Assembly (NCBI RefSeq): GCF_003258315.1
Contig: NZ_CP030032.1
Location: 2,829,804-2,893,803, forward strand
Length of the DNA: 64,000 nucleotides
Direction: 5' to 3'
From: Bradymonas sediminis
GTDB lineage: Bacteria; Myxococcota_A; Bradymonadia; Bradymonadales; Bradymonadaceae
Positions within the stretch are counted from its first letter, which is position 1. Each line of letters opens with the position of its first letter. Below, piece after piece: positions 18,307 through 26,763 of the stretch. The translations under genes and the position numbers were made by a program. A model generated the notes under the pieces. That model was not told the origin of the DNA. It ran no database searches and saw only the letters and a list, made by a program, of their open reading frames with translations.

Positions 18307-19752
18307 TCAAAAGCCCATGGAGGCGCCGGCGCCGAGGCTCCAATCGTTGACCGATTCGTAAAGACCGTCCGGGGCGATCTGCCACATCCGACCGTAGCGC
18401 CCGAGCGCGTAAAATGGGCCCCACACCGACACCCGCGACTCGGCGGCGACCAGCGCGCCATCCAGGTCAAAGACGTCGCTAAACGCGTCGAAATATTGCT
18501 TATGAAAATACAGGCCGACTTGAATCTTCTCGGTCGGCCGAGCCGTTGCGCGCAGATGAAAGAGCTGATTCATCGGCCCCTCGTGGTCGGCCCACGCCGC
18601 GCTCAGGGTCAACTTATCCCGCACCCGAAGCCCAAGCGACCCATAAAAGCCCTGCGCTGCCTCGCCGGAAAGACTCGCGGCGACGCGAACCTTCGGCGCG
18701 GGCAATTGCTGGCCCCAACCGGCGAATTGAAGGCGCTCGATCTCGTAGACTGGGCCGATATAGGTCGGCAAAAAGCGCTCGCCGATGCGCCGGTACTCAA
18801 GCTTCGAGAAAACCTCGTAGGAATCGCTGAGCTTCGCGCTCAAAAACGCCCCCGCGAACACCCCGCTGCCGAGGCTCGTATGCTTAGCGAAGTCGGCGTA
18901 GGGGATGAGGCTAAATTGCTCACTGTCGACCAGCGCGACCTCCAGGTCGACGCCAATCAACGTGGTCGACTGCTCCCGCAGCACCACCGGATTTCGAGCA
19001 TCATCGACGATAAGCGCATCATCCGCATCACTCGCCAATTCGGTCGGCGCCTGGATATCGGCGGCGACGCAAAAACCCACGCCGACGCGCGATAAGGCGC
19101 TGTCGGCGGCGACAAAAGCCCAGGGGTAGACGTAGGCGCGAGCGCCCATCACGCCGGGGTCGATGATGTTGTCGAGCAGCACCTCCGCGCCGCCGTAGAG
19201 CGTATTGAGCTCGCCGGCCGCGCCCATCTGGTAGTGGTCGGTGGTGATGACGTTGTGATAATCGCCGACGATCGTTCCGTGCCCCAGCGAGATGGGCCCT
19301 AATTCGCCGGCGTGCAGGTGCAGCGCGCCGCCCTTCTCCCCGTATTCAAGCGTCTTAAGCACCCGCAGAAAGTCACTGACTTCGTCCCAATCCTCGTCGC
19401 GAAAAACACTATCTTGCCTGGGTTCCGCGTCATAAACGCGCAAGCGAAGCGGGGCCTGCAGGCCGAGGCGAAGATCGGTTCGACAGGTGGGGTCGACGCC
19501 TTCATCACAGCCAAACTGCGGCATCTCGAAGGCGTATTCCAACTTTAGACGGAGCCCGAGAAAACCGTCGCCCCCGATGGAGTCGTAGCTCACCTCGGCG
19601 GCGACGCCACGCTGAACCCCGCGGTCGCCCCCCTCGGGCTCATCGCCGGCAAAAGCCGGCGCTTGGGCAACCAGGGTCGACGCGACCATCGCGCCCGCGA
19701 TAATCGCGGGGCGAGGCCCCAAAGCGCTGAAGATTTGTCGAAATCCGCTCAC
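18307..19752 (-). CDS. Exported beta-rich protein, probable outer-membrane barrel
   Basis: 481 residues from a GTG start at 19752. The signal peptide ends around TLVAQAPAFAG. The mature protein alternates hydrophobic and polar residues in short beta strands (GDGFLGLRLKLEYAFEMP, YEVFSKLEYRRIGERFLP, GFYGSLGLRVRDKLTLSAAW) and ends in a hydrophobic residue after GAGASMGF. That is typical of an outer-membrane beta-barrel ending in Phe. I do not recognise the family. It lies directly upstream of the PBP gene in the same operon, so a role linked to cell-wall or envelope assembly is possible but unproven. Confidence 0.7.
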   Translation of the reverse strand: MSGFRQIFSALGPRPAIIAGAMVASTLVAQAPAFAGDEPEGGDRGVQRGVAAEVSYDSIGGDGFLGLRLKLEYAFEMPQFGCDEGVDPTCRTDLRLGLQAPLRLRVYDAEPRQDSVFRDEDWDEVSDFLRVLKTLEYGEKGGALHLHAGELGPISLGHGTIVGDYHNVITTDHYQMGAAGELNTLYGGAEVLLDNIIDPGVMGARAYVYPWAFVAADSALSRVGVGFCVAADIQAPTELASDADDALIVDDARNPVVLREQSTTLIGVDLEVALVDSEQFSLIPYADFAKHTSLGSGVFAGAFLSAKLSDSYEVFSKLEYRRIGERFLPTYIGPVYEIERLQFAGWGQQLPAPKVRVAASLSGEAAQGFYGSLGLRVRDKLTLSAAWADHEGPMNQLFHLRATARPTEKIQVGLYFHKQYFDAFSDVFDLDGALVAAESRVSVWGPFYALGRYGRMWQIAPDGLYESVNDWSLGAGASMGF

Positions 19753-19779
19753 AATAACAACTCGCTAGGCACTTCCCGA

Positions 19780-21096
19780 TTACGGACGACCAATACTAAA
19801 ATACTCGAAGCCAGCGTCCTTCATCGCCTTGGGCGCGTAGAGGTTTCGACCGTCGAAGATAACGGGCGCGTTCATCAGCGACTTCATACGCTTGAAGTCA
19901 GGGCTGCGGAACTGCGACCATTCGGTGAAAATGAAGAGAATATCGGCCCCCTCGAGCGCGACGTAATCATCCTCGAAGAACTCGATCGCATCCATATTGG
20001 TGTCGGTCGCTTTGAGATCGCGCTTGGCGTTCGCGATGGACTCCGGGTCGGTGGCTGCCACGGTCGCGCCCTCGGCGATAAAGCGGCGGATATTGATCAG
20101 CGCCGCGGACTCACGAACATCATCGGTCTTGGGCTTGAAGCTCAATCCCCACACGGCGATCTTTTTGCCTTCAAAGGAGCCGAGTTTCGCCTTTGCCGCG
20201 TGGTATAGGACAAGCTTCTGCTCACGGTTCACGTCACGCACCGCGTCGAGCAGCAAGGTCTGCGCCCCGCTGTCGCGCCCGAGGCTGGCGAGCGCGCGCA
20301 CGTCTTTGGGGAAGCAACTTCCGCCGTAGCCCACGCCGGGATAAATGAAGTGCGGGCCGATGCGCTCATCCAGGCTCATACCGGTGCGCACATGCTCGAT
20401 ATCGGCGCCGACCTGGTCGCAGATATTAGCGATCTCGTTGATAAACGAGATCTTGGTGGCGAGCATGGCGTTGGATGCGTATTTCGTCATCTCGGAGCTA
20501 CGCACGTCCATATAGACGATGCGCTCGCTGCGCCGGAAAAACGGTTTATAGAGCGAGCCGACCTTCTCGGCGGCCTCGCGATTTGCGCAGCCGATGACGA
20601 CGCGGTCAGGCGATTGGAAGTCCTGAATCGCGCTGCCCTCTTTGAGGAACTCGGGGTTCGAGGCGACGTCGAAGTCTTCGTCGGACAGCTCACGGATGGT
20701 CGCCGCGACACGCTCACAGGTACCGACCGGCACGGTCGACTTGCACACGACGACCTTATAGCCGTTGAGGTTCGCGCCGATCTCTTTGGCGACGGCGATG
20801 ACGTGCTGAAGGTCGGCCGAGCCGTCTTCATCGGGAGGCGTGCCGACCGCGATAAAGATCACGTCGGCTTCGCGCACCGCGTGCGCGGTGTCGGTGGTGA
20901 AGTGGATACGCCCGTCGGAAAGGTTACGAGCGACGATTTCGTCGAGCCCAGGCTCATAAATCGGAATGCCGCCATTATTGAGCAACTCCACCTTCGCGGC
21001 GTCGTTATCGGCGCAGATGACATCATTGCCCACATTTGCCAGACAGGCCCCCGTAACAAGCCCAACATACCCCGTACCAATTACCGCGACCTTCAT
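19780..21096 (-). CDS. ugd: UDP-glucose 6-dehydrogenase
   Basis: 438 residues. It oxidises UDP-glucose to UDP-glucuronate with NAD+ in two steps, supplying precursors for exopolysaccharide or LPS. The N-terminus is a Rossmann fold (MKVAVIGTGYVGLVTGACLA). Also visible are KSTVPVGT, SNPEFLKEGSAIQDF, and GYGGSCFPKD with catalytic Cys261. The C-terminal UDP-binding domain contains VWGLSFKPKTDDVRESAA. UDP-N-acetyl-mannosamine dehydrogenase is a less likely alternative. AGGAGG lies just upstream of the ATG. It stands next to polysaccharide-export-like genes (22346-24296), which fits a role in envelope polysaccharide. Confidence 0.93.
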   Translation of the reverse strand: MKVAVIGTGYVGLVTGACLANVGNDVICADNDAAKVELLNNGGIPIYEPGLDEIVARNLSDGRIHFTTDTAHAVREADVIFIAVGTPPDEDGSADLQHVIAVAKEIGANLNGYKVVVCKSTVPVGTCERVAATIRELSDEDFDVASNPEFLKEGSAIQDFQSPDRVVIGCANREAAEKVGSLYKPFFRRSERIVYMDVRSSEMTKYASNAMLATKISFINEIANICDQVGADIEHVRTGMSLDERIGPHFIYPGVGYGGSCFPKDVRALASLGRDSGAQTLLLDAVRDVNREQKLVLYHAAKAKLGSFEGKKIAVWGLSFKPKTDDVRESAALINIRRFIAEGATVAATDPESIANAKRDLKATDTNMDAIEFFEDDYVALEGADILFIFTEWSQFRSPDFKRMKSLMNAPVIFDGRNLYAPKAMKDAGFEYFSIGRP

Positions 21097-21170
21097 TCAT
21101 AACCTCCTAAAAATATGCTAGCAAATGAGCGACAGCACCTGCGCTGCCTGACTCCCTTCTTCGGGGCGAA

Positions 21171-21199
21171 AGGCTACGCGGAACCCGCCCAAGTATCAA
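21171..21199 (-). promoter_or_regulatory. Candidate promoter of ugd
   Basis: On the minus strand TTGATA and TAGCCT are separated by 17 bp. Transcription would start near 21164, about 68 bases before the ugd ATG. The form matches other candidates in this window (TTGAnn-17-TAGnnT). Confidence 0.45.
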
Positions 21200-21266
21200 G
21201 TCGTGCCCGGGGCAGAATCAAAAGCAAATATACCGGGCGACGCGCGCAAAATCGGGAACAAATTCG

Positions 21267-22229
21267 ATGACTCAAATTCAGATATTTAAGAACCTTGTCG
21301 ACGCCTCGGCCCATCTGAAGGCGCCGGTGGTCACCATCGGTAATTTCGACGGGGCCCACCGTGGACACCAGGCAGTATTTGAGCGGGTGCGCGCGCTCGC
21401 CGACGCGCGTGAGACCGAGGCGGTTGCGCTCACATTCACGCCACACCCGGTGCGCTTTTTTCGCCCGGAGATGCCGCCCTTCCGCCTGACGACAGACACC
21501 CAGAAGGCCCAGCTAATGGGACGCTACGGCCTCGACGCGGTGGTGCTGCTTCCCTTTGATCAAGCACTCGCCGGCCTGACCCCCAAAGAATTCGTTCAGA
21601 CGGTGCTCCGAGACGGCCTCCACGCATGCCGTGTCGTGGTAGGCGAGGGTTTCGCGTTCGGAAAAGGTCGGGCGGGGCGAACCGACGACCTGATAAAATT
21701 ATGCGCGCTCGAGAATATCGAGGTCGAGATTGCCACCGATATTGAACTCGGCGACGCCGAGATAAGTTCGACGCGCGTCCGCAAGGCCCTCGCCGCGGCC
21801 GATATCGCCGACGTGACCCGCATGCTCGGGCGTCCCTATCAGATCGAGGGGACCGTGGTTACCGGCGACCAGCGCGGCAGAGACCTTGGCTTCCCGACGG
21901 CAAATATTGACTCTCCAAACCCCCTGCTGCCGGCCAACGGCATCTATATTACAGAGCTCACCGTTGAGCGACTCGGGAAGCTGCGCTCGCTGACGAGCAT
22001 CGGCACCCGACCTACTTTCAACGGCGAAGACGTACGCGTGGAGACTTTCGTGCTCGCCGGCCAGGCCGACCCGACCGACCTTGATCTCTACGGGGAGTTG
22101 GTCCAACTCGACTTTATCAAGCACCTGCGTAGCGAGGCGAAATTCGACTCCGCGGAGGCATTGGTAGAGCAGATGAACGATGATGTCATCCAGGCGCTCG
22201 CCTATTATCGGGATAAGGTGACGGACTGA
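21267..22229 (+). CDS. ribF: Bifunctional riboflavin kinase / FAD synthetase
   Basis: 320 residues, the normal size of RibF. The N-terminal FAD synthetase half shows VVTIGNFDGAHRGHQAVF (nucleotidyltransferase GxFDGxHxGH), LTFTPHPVRFF and VVGEGFAFGKGRAG. The STRVRKALAAADI segment follows. The C-terminal riboflavin kinase half shows GTVVTGDQRGRDLGFPTAN with the conserved Pro-Thr-Ala-Asn and PANGIYITE. It converts riboflavin to FMN and FAD in the cytosol. It is monocistronic: divergent from ugd and followed by a clear terminator. No good ribosome binding site is visible before the ATG. Confidence 0.96.
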   Translation: MTQIQIFKNLVDASAHLKAPVVTIGNFDGAHRGHQAVFERVRALADARETEAVALTFTPHPVRFFRPEMPPFRLTTDTQKAQLMGRYGLDAVVLLPFDQALAGLTPKEFVQTVLRDGLHACRVVVGEGFAFGKGRAGRTDDLIKLCALENIEVEIATDIELGDAEISSTRVRKALAAADIADVTRMLGRPYQIEGTVVTGDQRGRDLGFPTANIDSPNPLLPANGIYITELTVERLGKLRSLTSIGTRPTFNGEDVRVETFVLAGQADPTDLDLYGELVQLDFIKHLRSEAKFDSAEALVEQMNDDVIQALAYYRDKVTD

Positions 22230-22262
22230 GCGAGAACCTCAAACCGCTGCATCTAAAATGAC

Positions 22263-22302
22263 AAAAGCACCGCCTCCCCTCTCGGGTCGTCGCGGTGCTT
22301 TT
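22263..22302 (+). terminator. Intrinsic terminator after ribF
   Basis: A perfect 11-bp stem AAAAGCACCGC / GCGGTGCTTTT (22263-22273 with 22292-22302) ends in a T run. It lies 34 bases after the ribF stop. The A run on the left side means it could also work for the converging minus-strand transcript. Confidence 0.85.
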
Positions 22303-22345
22303 CTCTGGGTGCAACTAAGGCTTAAGGCACGGAGCCTCCCTCGGT

Positions 22346-22981
22346 TTAGAAAGCCGACTCGGGCACGAAGATGATGTCACCGGGGAGCAACCTCACGTTC
22401 GCGCGACGCCCCTCGACCACCTCCTGCATGGGGACACGAACCTGCACGTCGGCATCCTGCACCCGACGCGTAAGCTTCGTGCTGTTGGCGTTGGCGCGCG
22501 CTGTGACTCCGCCGGCGAGGGCGAAGGCGTCCACCAGCGTCAGATTCGAGCTATAGGGATAGCTCCCCGGCTTCTTAACCTCACCGAAGACGAAGACCTT
22601 CTTCGAGTTATACTCGACGACCGAGCAGGAGACGCTCGGATTGAGCAAATATCCGTTTGCCAATCCCTCGGTGACGGTGCGCTCAATCTCTCCGCAGGTC
22701 ATCCCGCTGACGTAAATACGCCCGACGAATGGATAATTAACGGTCCCATCGGAGGAGACCGTAAAATCACCCGACAACTCTTTTTCATCATGGACGCGCA
22801 GGGAGAATTTATCACCAGGACCAAGCGAACCGGCAACAGGAGTGTTGCCGGTCGTCTGTTGCGCTACGAGGGCCTCGTAAGCCGGGTCAACGCGGTCCCC
22901 CGCGCAACCCATGAGTCCCCCGATAATAGCGACTATTAAAACGGCGAGCGATGCGGCCGAAACATATCTTTGATTCTTCAA
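22346..22981 (-). CDS. Wza-like polysaccharide export lipoprotein (poly-export/SLBB), short form
   Basis: 211 residues. Lipoprotein signal LIVAIIGGLMGC with Cys27. Then a polysaccharide export domain (LGPGDKFSLRVHDEKELSGD, FTVSSDGTVNYPFVGRIYV) and one SLBB domain (KKVFVFGEVKKPGSYPYSS, LVDAFALAGGVTARAN), ending with LLPGDIIFVPESAF. Wza-type proteins form an outer-membrane channel for capsule or exopolysaccharide; this one is much shorter than the 379-residue E. coli Wza and has only one SLBB. The only possible start is TTG at 22981, one base after the stop of the beta-barrel gene, which implies translational coupling. No Wzc, Wzx or Wzy partner is nearby. Confidence 0.85.
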   Translation of the reverse strand: MKNQRYVSAASLAVLIVAIIGGLMGCAGDRVDPAYEALVAQQTTGNTPVAGSLGPGDKFSLRVHDEKELSGDFTVSSDGTVNYPFVGRIYVSGMTCGEIERTVTEGLANGYLLNPSVSCSVVEYNSKKVFVFGEVKKPGSYPYSSNLTLVDAFALAGGVTARANANSTKLTRRVQDADVQVRVPMQEVVEGRRANVRLLPGDIIFVPESAF

Positions 22982-22982
22982 C

Positions 22983-24296
22983 TTAATATTTGGCCGTCAT
23001 GCTAAAGGTGCCGAGGTGCTGGGTATAGCCGCGCAAGACCGAGATGGAGGGGTCTGAGGGGTCAACCGCCGCGATTGAATACTCGTTATCGGTCAGGTTC
23101 GTTGTGAGCGTATAATCAAGACCGAACTTCAACCAATTGGTCGCGTAGAAACCCGCGCCGGCGGTGCCGACGAGCAGAAGGTCATACAGGTCCGAGCCAA
23201 AGGTGGTCGTCGGCGCGGAGTAGTCGCGCGCCTCGAAGCGCCCGTTGAGATTAAAGGACAGGCGCTTGTCGAGGACGTTCTGCACGTACTCAGCGTAAAC
23301 CTGGTGCGATGTATAATAGTTACCGATCGAGGCTTCGCCGAAGTCACGACGATAACCGGCGCCCACTTTATTGTTCAGGTCAAGCCGGCCGAAAGCATAT
23401 GCCAGGGCAAAGGAGCCGATGACGCCGCTGAAGGTTTCGCCCGCGTCGTGGAACGACGCGCCGTAACCTGCCAAGGCCTGAACCGACAACCGTTCGGTCA
23501 ACAGCCCCGACAACCCACCCTGCACGCGCAGCGGGTTATTATTATTGTTATTCAGCGTCGGATAGCCAACATCATCACGTGCGGGCACTCGTGCGGTTTC
23601 TGCCCAACGTACCAGGCGGAAATCAGCCATCGCCAACAAGGACGTCTTAGGCAGGAATTTCCAGTTGATGTCGAGATCAAAATTGTGAATGTCGCGGTCC
23701 AGCGTCTCAAGCGCCGGGGTATCGAAATCGTAGAGCTTCCAATGATAACCAAGGTCAAAGGAGAGCACGTCCCCGCCGGGACGAATCCCAATGACGCCAC
23801 CCAGTTCGTTAGTGATCCAATTATAGGAATTCTCGCCGGTATAGGGCGACGGCTCGTTGCTGCGAACGATCGCCTCGTCGAGTTTGAGGCTCACGGTCCC
23901 CTTCGGGTTGATGATCGCGCTCAGATTACCATAAGCGCTTAACCCGCTCTGGCCGCCCACGTCGAAAGAGGCATCATCACCAACATCAAAGTATTGGTCC
24001 CAGCGCAGCCCGCCGTCCAAATCAAGCAGGAAGTTACGCTCACGCGGACTGGCGATCGCGACGGCCGGCTGAATCCCCATGACCGGCGCACCGGCGACGG
24101 TGGACGCCGTTTCGTCCTCGGCGGCGCGAAAGACGTTGGAGTTATAAGTCCCGGACAACCGCAACGAGGGGCTTAGTGTCCACCCCTGGTCTGAGTGTAA
24201 GGAGTCTCCAGCTTCGGCAAACGCCACCGAGCCGAAAGCTACCTGCGTCAAAAGAACGCCGGCAGCAAAAATGAACGGAGTTTTGGGGGAAATCAT
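22983..24296 (-). CDS. Outer-membrane beta-barrel protein, BBP2-like
   Basis: 437 residues from the ATG at 24296 (an in-frame TTG lies four codons upstream). The signal peptide is PFIFAAGVLLTQVAFGSVAFA. The mature protein begins GWTLSPSLRLSGTYNSNVFR, the opening seen in putative beta-barrel porins that accompany exopolysaccharide clusters. Repeated amphipathic beta strands follow, and the end is an aromatic strand (GTFSMTAKY). It is predicted in the outer membrane. It lies between a small periplasmic protein gene and the Wza-like lipoprotein gene in one direction, so a role in polysaccharide export or secretion is a reasonable inference. Confidence 0.75.
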   Translation of the reverse strand: MISPKTPFIFAAGVLLTQVAFGSVAFAEAGDSLHSDQGWTLSPSLRLSGTYNSNVFRAAEDETASTVAGAPVMGIQPAVAIASPRERNFLLDLDGGLRWDQYFDVGDDASFDVGGQSGLSAYGNLSAIINPKGTVSLKLDEAIVRSNEPSPYTGENSYNWITNELGGVIGIRPGGDVLSFDLGYHWKLYDFDTPALETLDRDIHNFDLDINWKFLPKTSLLAMADFRLVRWAETARVPARDDVGYPTLNNNNNNPLRVQGGLSGLLTERLSVQALAGYGASFHDAGETFSGVIGSFALAYAFGRLDLNNKVGAGYRRDFGEASIGNYYTSHQVYAEYVQNVLDKRLSFNLNGRFEARDYSAPTTTFGSDLYDLLLVGTAGAGFYATNWLKFGLDYTLTTNLTDNEYSIAAVDPSDPSISVLRGYTQHLGTFSMTAKY

Positions 24297-24390
24297 ACTT
24301 AATTCCAAATCAGCGAAAGCTGCACATCAATATATAATTCAACAACAATCCCGCAGGGCGACACCCCTCCTAATTTAGGGGAGGGATCGC

Positions 24391-24975
24391 TTATTGGTAC
24401 GGGGTCAGCTCTGGCAGGTCGGTGACGAGGAAAACGTCCGCCGGCTCGTCAAAGAAGTCGTCAACGGTGTCAGGGGTTTCCACGTTAATCTCGGTAGTAC
24501 CGGTAAATCGCATCTCCTCACCGGTGCACAGAGCGGCTTCGCTCGCCAAGGTGCGAACCTTTTCACCGCCGACCGAGATAAGGGTGTAGTGATGCTTGGC
24601 CGCGCCGTCGTCCTTCGCGCTGACCGCACCGTTCAAACTGGTATAGCTTTGTTCCGCGACTTTCACGAAGCCCTTCATGGACGCAACCTTCTCGTTCACG
24701 CAGTTCACCCGAATGATATCCTCATCCTGGCTTCGCACGTTCTCGAGCATTTTATTGGTCTGCGCCAAGGTGCCACGCATTTGCTTGATCTTATCGGCCC
24801 CACGACTGAGCTTCTCCGCGTTAGACATCGCATCGATATTCTCATCCACCAACGAGACGTCGCCTGCGGCGATACCCTCGGAGGCGGCCGTATCTTGAGC
24901 CCAGACAGCTGTCGCGCCGACAAACTGCAGGGCCAGAACGAGCGAGGTATATTTGATCATTTTAGAAAATCGCAT
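24391..24975 (-). CDS. Small exported protein of unknown function
   Basis: 194 residues from the ATG at 24975, preceded by GGTGGAG. The signal peptide is YTSLVLALQFVGATAVWAQD. The mature part contains a helical, probably coiled-coil segment (MSNAEKLSRGADKIKQMRG to about TNKMLENVRSQDE), then two Cys residues (VNCVNEK, AALCTGEE) that could form a disulfide, and an acidic tail (DDFFDEPADVFLVTD). I do not recognise the family. It is the first gene of a likely three-gene unit with the beta-barrel and the Wza-like lipoprotein, following the motor operon after a hairpin and a candidate promoter. Confidence 0.72.
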   Translation of the reverse strand: MRFSKMIKYTSLVLALQFVGATAVWAQDTAASEGIAAGDVSLVDENIDAMSNAEKLSRGADKIKQMRGTLAQTNKMLENVRSQDEDIIRVNCVNEKVASMKGFVKVAEQSYTSLNGAVSAKDDGAAKHHYTLISVGGEKVRTLASEAALCTGEEMRFTGTTEINVETPDTVDDFFDEPADVFLVTDLPELTPYQ

Positions 24976-25054
24976 TTTATCTCCACCTTCGCGGGTCGCC
25001 AAAGTAACTAGAAACGATAGAGCCGACCCAAAAAATACTACTATTGCACCGCCC

Positions 25055-25083
25055 ACCCTAGCCAATGATGCAGCGAACATCAA
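25055..25083 (-). promoter_or_regulatory. Candidate promoter of the small exported protein/barrel/export-lipoprotein unit
   Basis: Minus-strand TTGATG and TAGGGT with a 17-bp spacer, about 80 bp before the ATG at 24975 and downstream of a strong hairpin at 25123-25158. It suggests that this unit is transcribed separately from the motor operon. Confidence 0.45.
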
Positions 25084-25122
25084 GAAGCTAGACGGCCGTG
25101 TTGGTAAAAACAGAGATTAAGT

Positions 25123-25158
25123 AAGGGGTATTCCACAAACCTTCGTGGAATACCCCTT
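25123..25158 (-). terminator. Strong hairpin at the end of the motor operon
   Basis: A perfect 14-bp stem (AAGGGGTATTCCAC with GTGGAATACCCCTT) with an 8-base loop, 11 bp after the AgmX/TonB-like stop. There is only a short T end, so it may be an imperfect intrinsic terminator or an mRNA-protecting hairpin. Confidence 0.6.
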
Positions 25159-25168
25159 CGGGAGGTGC

Positions 25169-26629
25169 TTATTTGGAACCCTGTAGGACGAATGTCTTGT
25201 TAAACATTACGTCGCCACCTTTGGGACGATCGAATCTCCAGGACTTAACCGCCCTTTCCGTACAGCTCTTAAAGCCGCCGCCGATCGACGTATTCGCTTT
25301 AACGCTGGTGGGTCGACCCGCTCGCCCGATCGTAACGGTGATGACGAGTCTGCCACCGGCGTTCGGGTTCGTCTTAAGGACACGCTCGAAGCAACTCTGA
25401 ATCGCTTTGGCGTTTCGCTGAACGACCTTCGAGATACTATTGGCATCCAGGGTACCGGTACCAACGACGGGGTTCCCGTCTTTGATATCCATCTTCGCGG
25501 TAACCTTCTCTTCTTTCTTCGAACCGGTGTCCACGCCCTTCTCGGCCTTCTTGGTACCGCTACTTGCGCCCAGGTCACCGATGCTCGCGGTGGAACCAGA
25601 ACCGTCAGCGTCCGAGGAACCGCCGCTGCGAAGACCACTCTTTTCATAGCCCGCGACGCCTTCTTTAACGCCTTTGGTGTCGGCGAAAGCTTCGTCCATG
25701 CCAACGTTTGCTGCACCGTCGACGAGGCTGTCTACGATCGAGGGTCCGTCTCCGTTCACCGATCCGAGCTTGCCGAGCATCGTGGAGTTACGAACTTCGT
25801 CCTCCATCCGTTTCTTCTCGGCCGCCTTCGCCGCCGCGATCTCTTCTGCGGTGGGCGCCGGCTTCTCTTCAGTCGAAGGCTTGGGATCCGCCTCGGTCTT
25901 CTTCGGCTCCGACTTCACGGGTGGCTTCGGGTCCGGTTTCTTCGCCTCTTTCGAGTCGTCGGGCTCTCCGTCGCCGTCCTCGGGCGTCTCGACCGCATCG
26001 GGCACGATTGGCTCTTCAGGCTCCGGCGCTTTCATCAATTCGACAAAGCGGTCGGGAATATTATGATTGAGCCCGTCGATCTGCTCGGGCCACTCATGCA
26101 ACTGAAGGTAGGTAACGAACCCGATCTGCAATAACGCCGACAAGGCGATCATTGCGACCAGGTAATAATCCATCCCCCTGAACCAGCCACCACGCATCGA
26201 TGCGGGCAACACGGGTCGTGCGATGGGAGGCGGAGGGGTCACGAACTGAAATAGGATCGTGACTTCGCCAATCTGGATTTTTCCGCGAGCGCGAGGCGTC
26301 AGCGCGACGCTATAACCCGTCGCGGTCTTAGTCGCCTTCCCCTGGCTGATCAACTCCTTAAGGGTGCGAACACCGTTACCGGTCGACACTCGACCGGTCA
26401 TCTTGGAGTCAAAGCACAGGGTATAGGCGCCCGAAGCGGCTTCGAAAACCTGAAAGGATTTCGGCAAATTGGAGGCAGGTACGACAAGCTCGTTTTTCGA
26501 GATATCCGTACCAACGCGCACATTACTGGCTGCGCGAAATACCCGCTCTTCGAGGATCTTACCATTCTGAATAAGACCGATACGAAGCACTTTTTTGCCG
26601 GACTTATTGCTGCCGGATTTACTGGACAT
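25169..26629 (-). CDS. TonB/AgmX-like protein with N-terminal FHA-like domain (GltG/GltJ type)
   Basis: 486 residues. The N-terminal ~130 residues are beta-rich and contain VRVGTDISKNELVVPASNL, which resembles a degenerate FHA fold. A transmembrane segment (YYLVAMIALSALLQIGFVTY) sits near 155-175. A long periplasmic Pro/Glu/Lys linker follows, then a Gly/Ser-rich part. The C-terminal ~95 residues (NSISKVVQRNAKAIQSCFER, NAGGRLVITVTIGRAGRPTS, CTERAVKSWRF) are an AgmX/PglI-type TonB-like domain with two Cys. Such proteins link an inner-membrane ExbB/ExbD motor to the outer membrane. It is the last gene of the operon, after two exbD-like genes. AAGGAA precedes the ATG. Confidence 0.87.
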   Translation of the reverse strand: MSSKSGSNKSGKKVLRIGLIQNGKILEERVFRAASNVRVGTDISKNELVVPASNLPKSFQVFEAASGAYTLCFDSKMTGRVSTGNGVRTLKELISQGKATKTATGYSVALTPRARGKIQIGEVTILFQFVTPPPPIARPVLPASMRGGWFRGMDYYLVAMIALSALLQIGFVTYLQLHEWPEQIDGLNHNIPDRFVELMKAPEPEEPIVPDAVETPEDGDGEPDDSKEAKKPDPKPPVKSEPKKTEADPKPSTEEKPAPTAEEIAAAKAAEKKRMEDEVRNSTMLGKLGSVNGDGPSIVDSLVDGAANVGMDEAFADTKGVKEGVAGYEKSGLRSGGSSDADGSGSTASIGDLGASSGTKKAEKGVDTGSKKEEKVTAKMDIKDGNPVVGTGTLDANSISKVVQRNAKAIQSCFERVLKTNPNAGGRLVITVTIGRAGRPTSVKANTSIGGGFKSCTERAVKSWRFDRPKGGDVMFNKTFVLQGSK

Positions 26630-26662
26630 GAAGATTCCTTGCGCTTCGCCAGTACGTCAGAA

Positions 26663-26723
26663 CGGGACAAAAAGAACCAAAGAGGCGCGATACTGGTCGA
26701 CTCTTTGTGTCCCCTTTGTCCCG
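26663..26723 (-). other. Nested inverted repeat between exbD-like gene and TonB-like gene
   Basis: CGGGACAAA pairs with TTTGTCCCG (9 bp, 26663-26671 with 26715-26723), and inside it CAAAGAG pairs with CTCTTTG. It lies in the 134-bp gap inside the operon and lacks a T run. It may protect or process the mRNA so that the genes are expressed in different amounts. Confidence 0.5.
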
Positions 26724-26763
26724 TAAATTCTCGATGGGTCTGTGGCGACACGTCCCAAGTATA

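Noticed and set aside
24364-24385. Possible terminator after the 194-residue protein gene
   Set aside because: The CCCTCC/GGAGGG stem is only six pairs with no T run; it was too weak to list.
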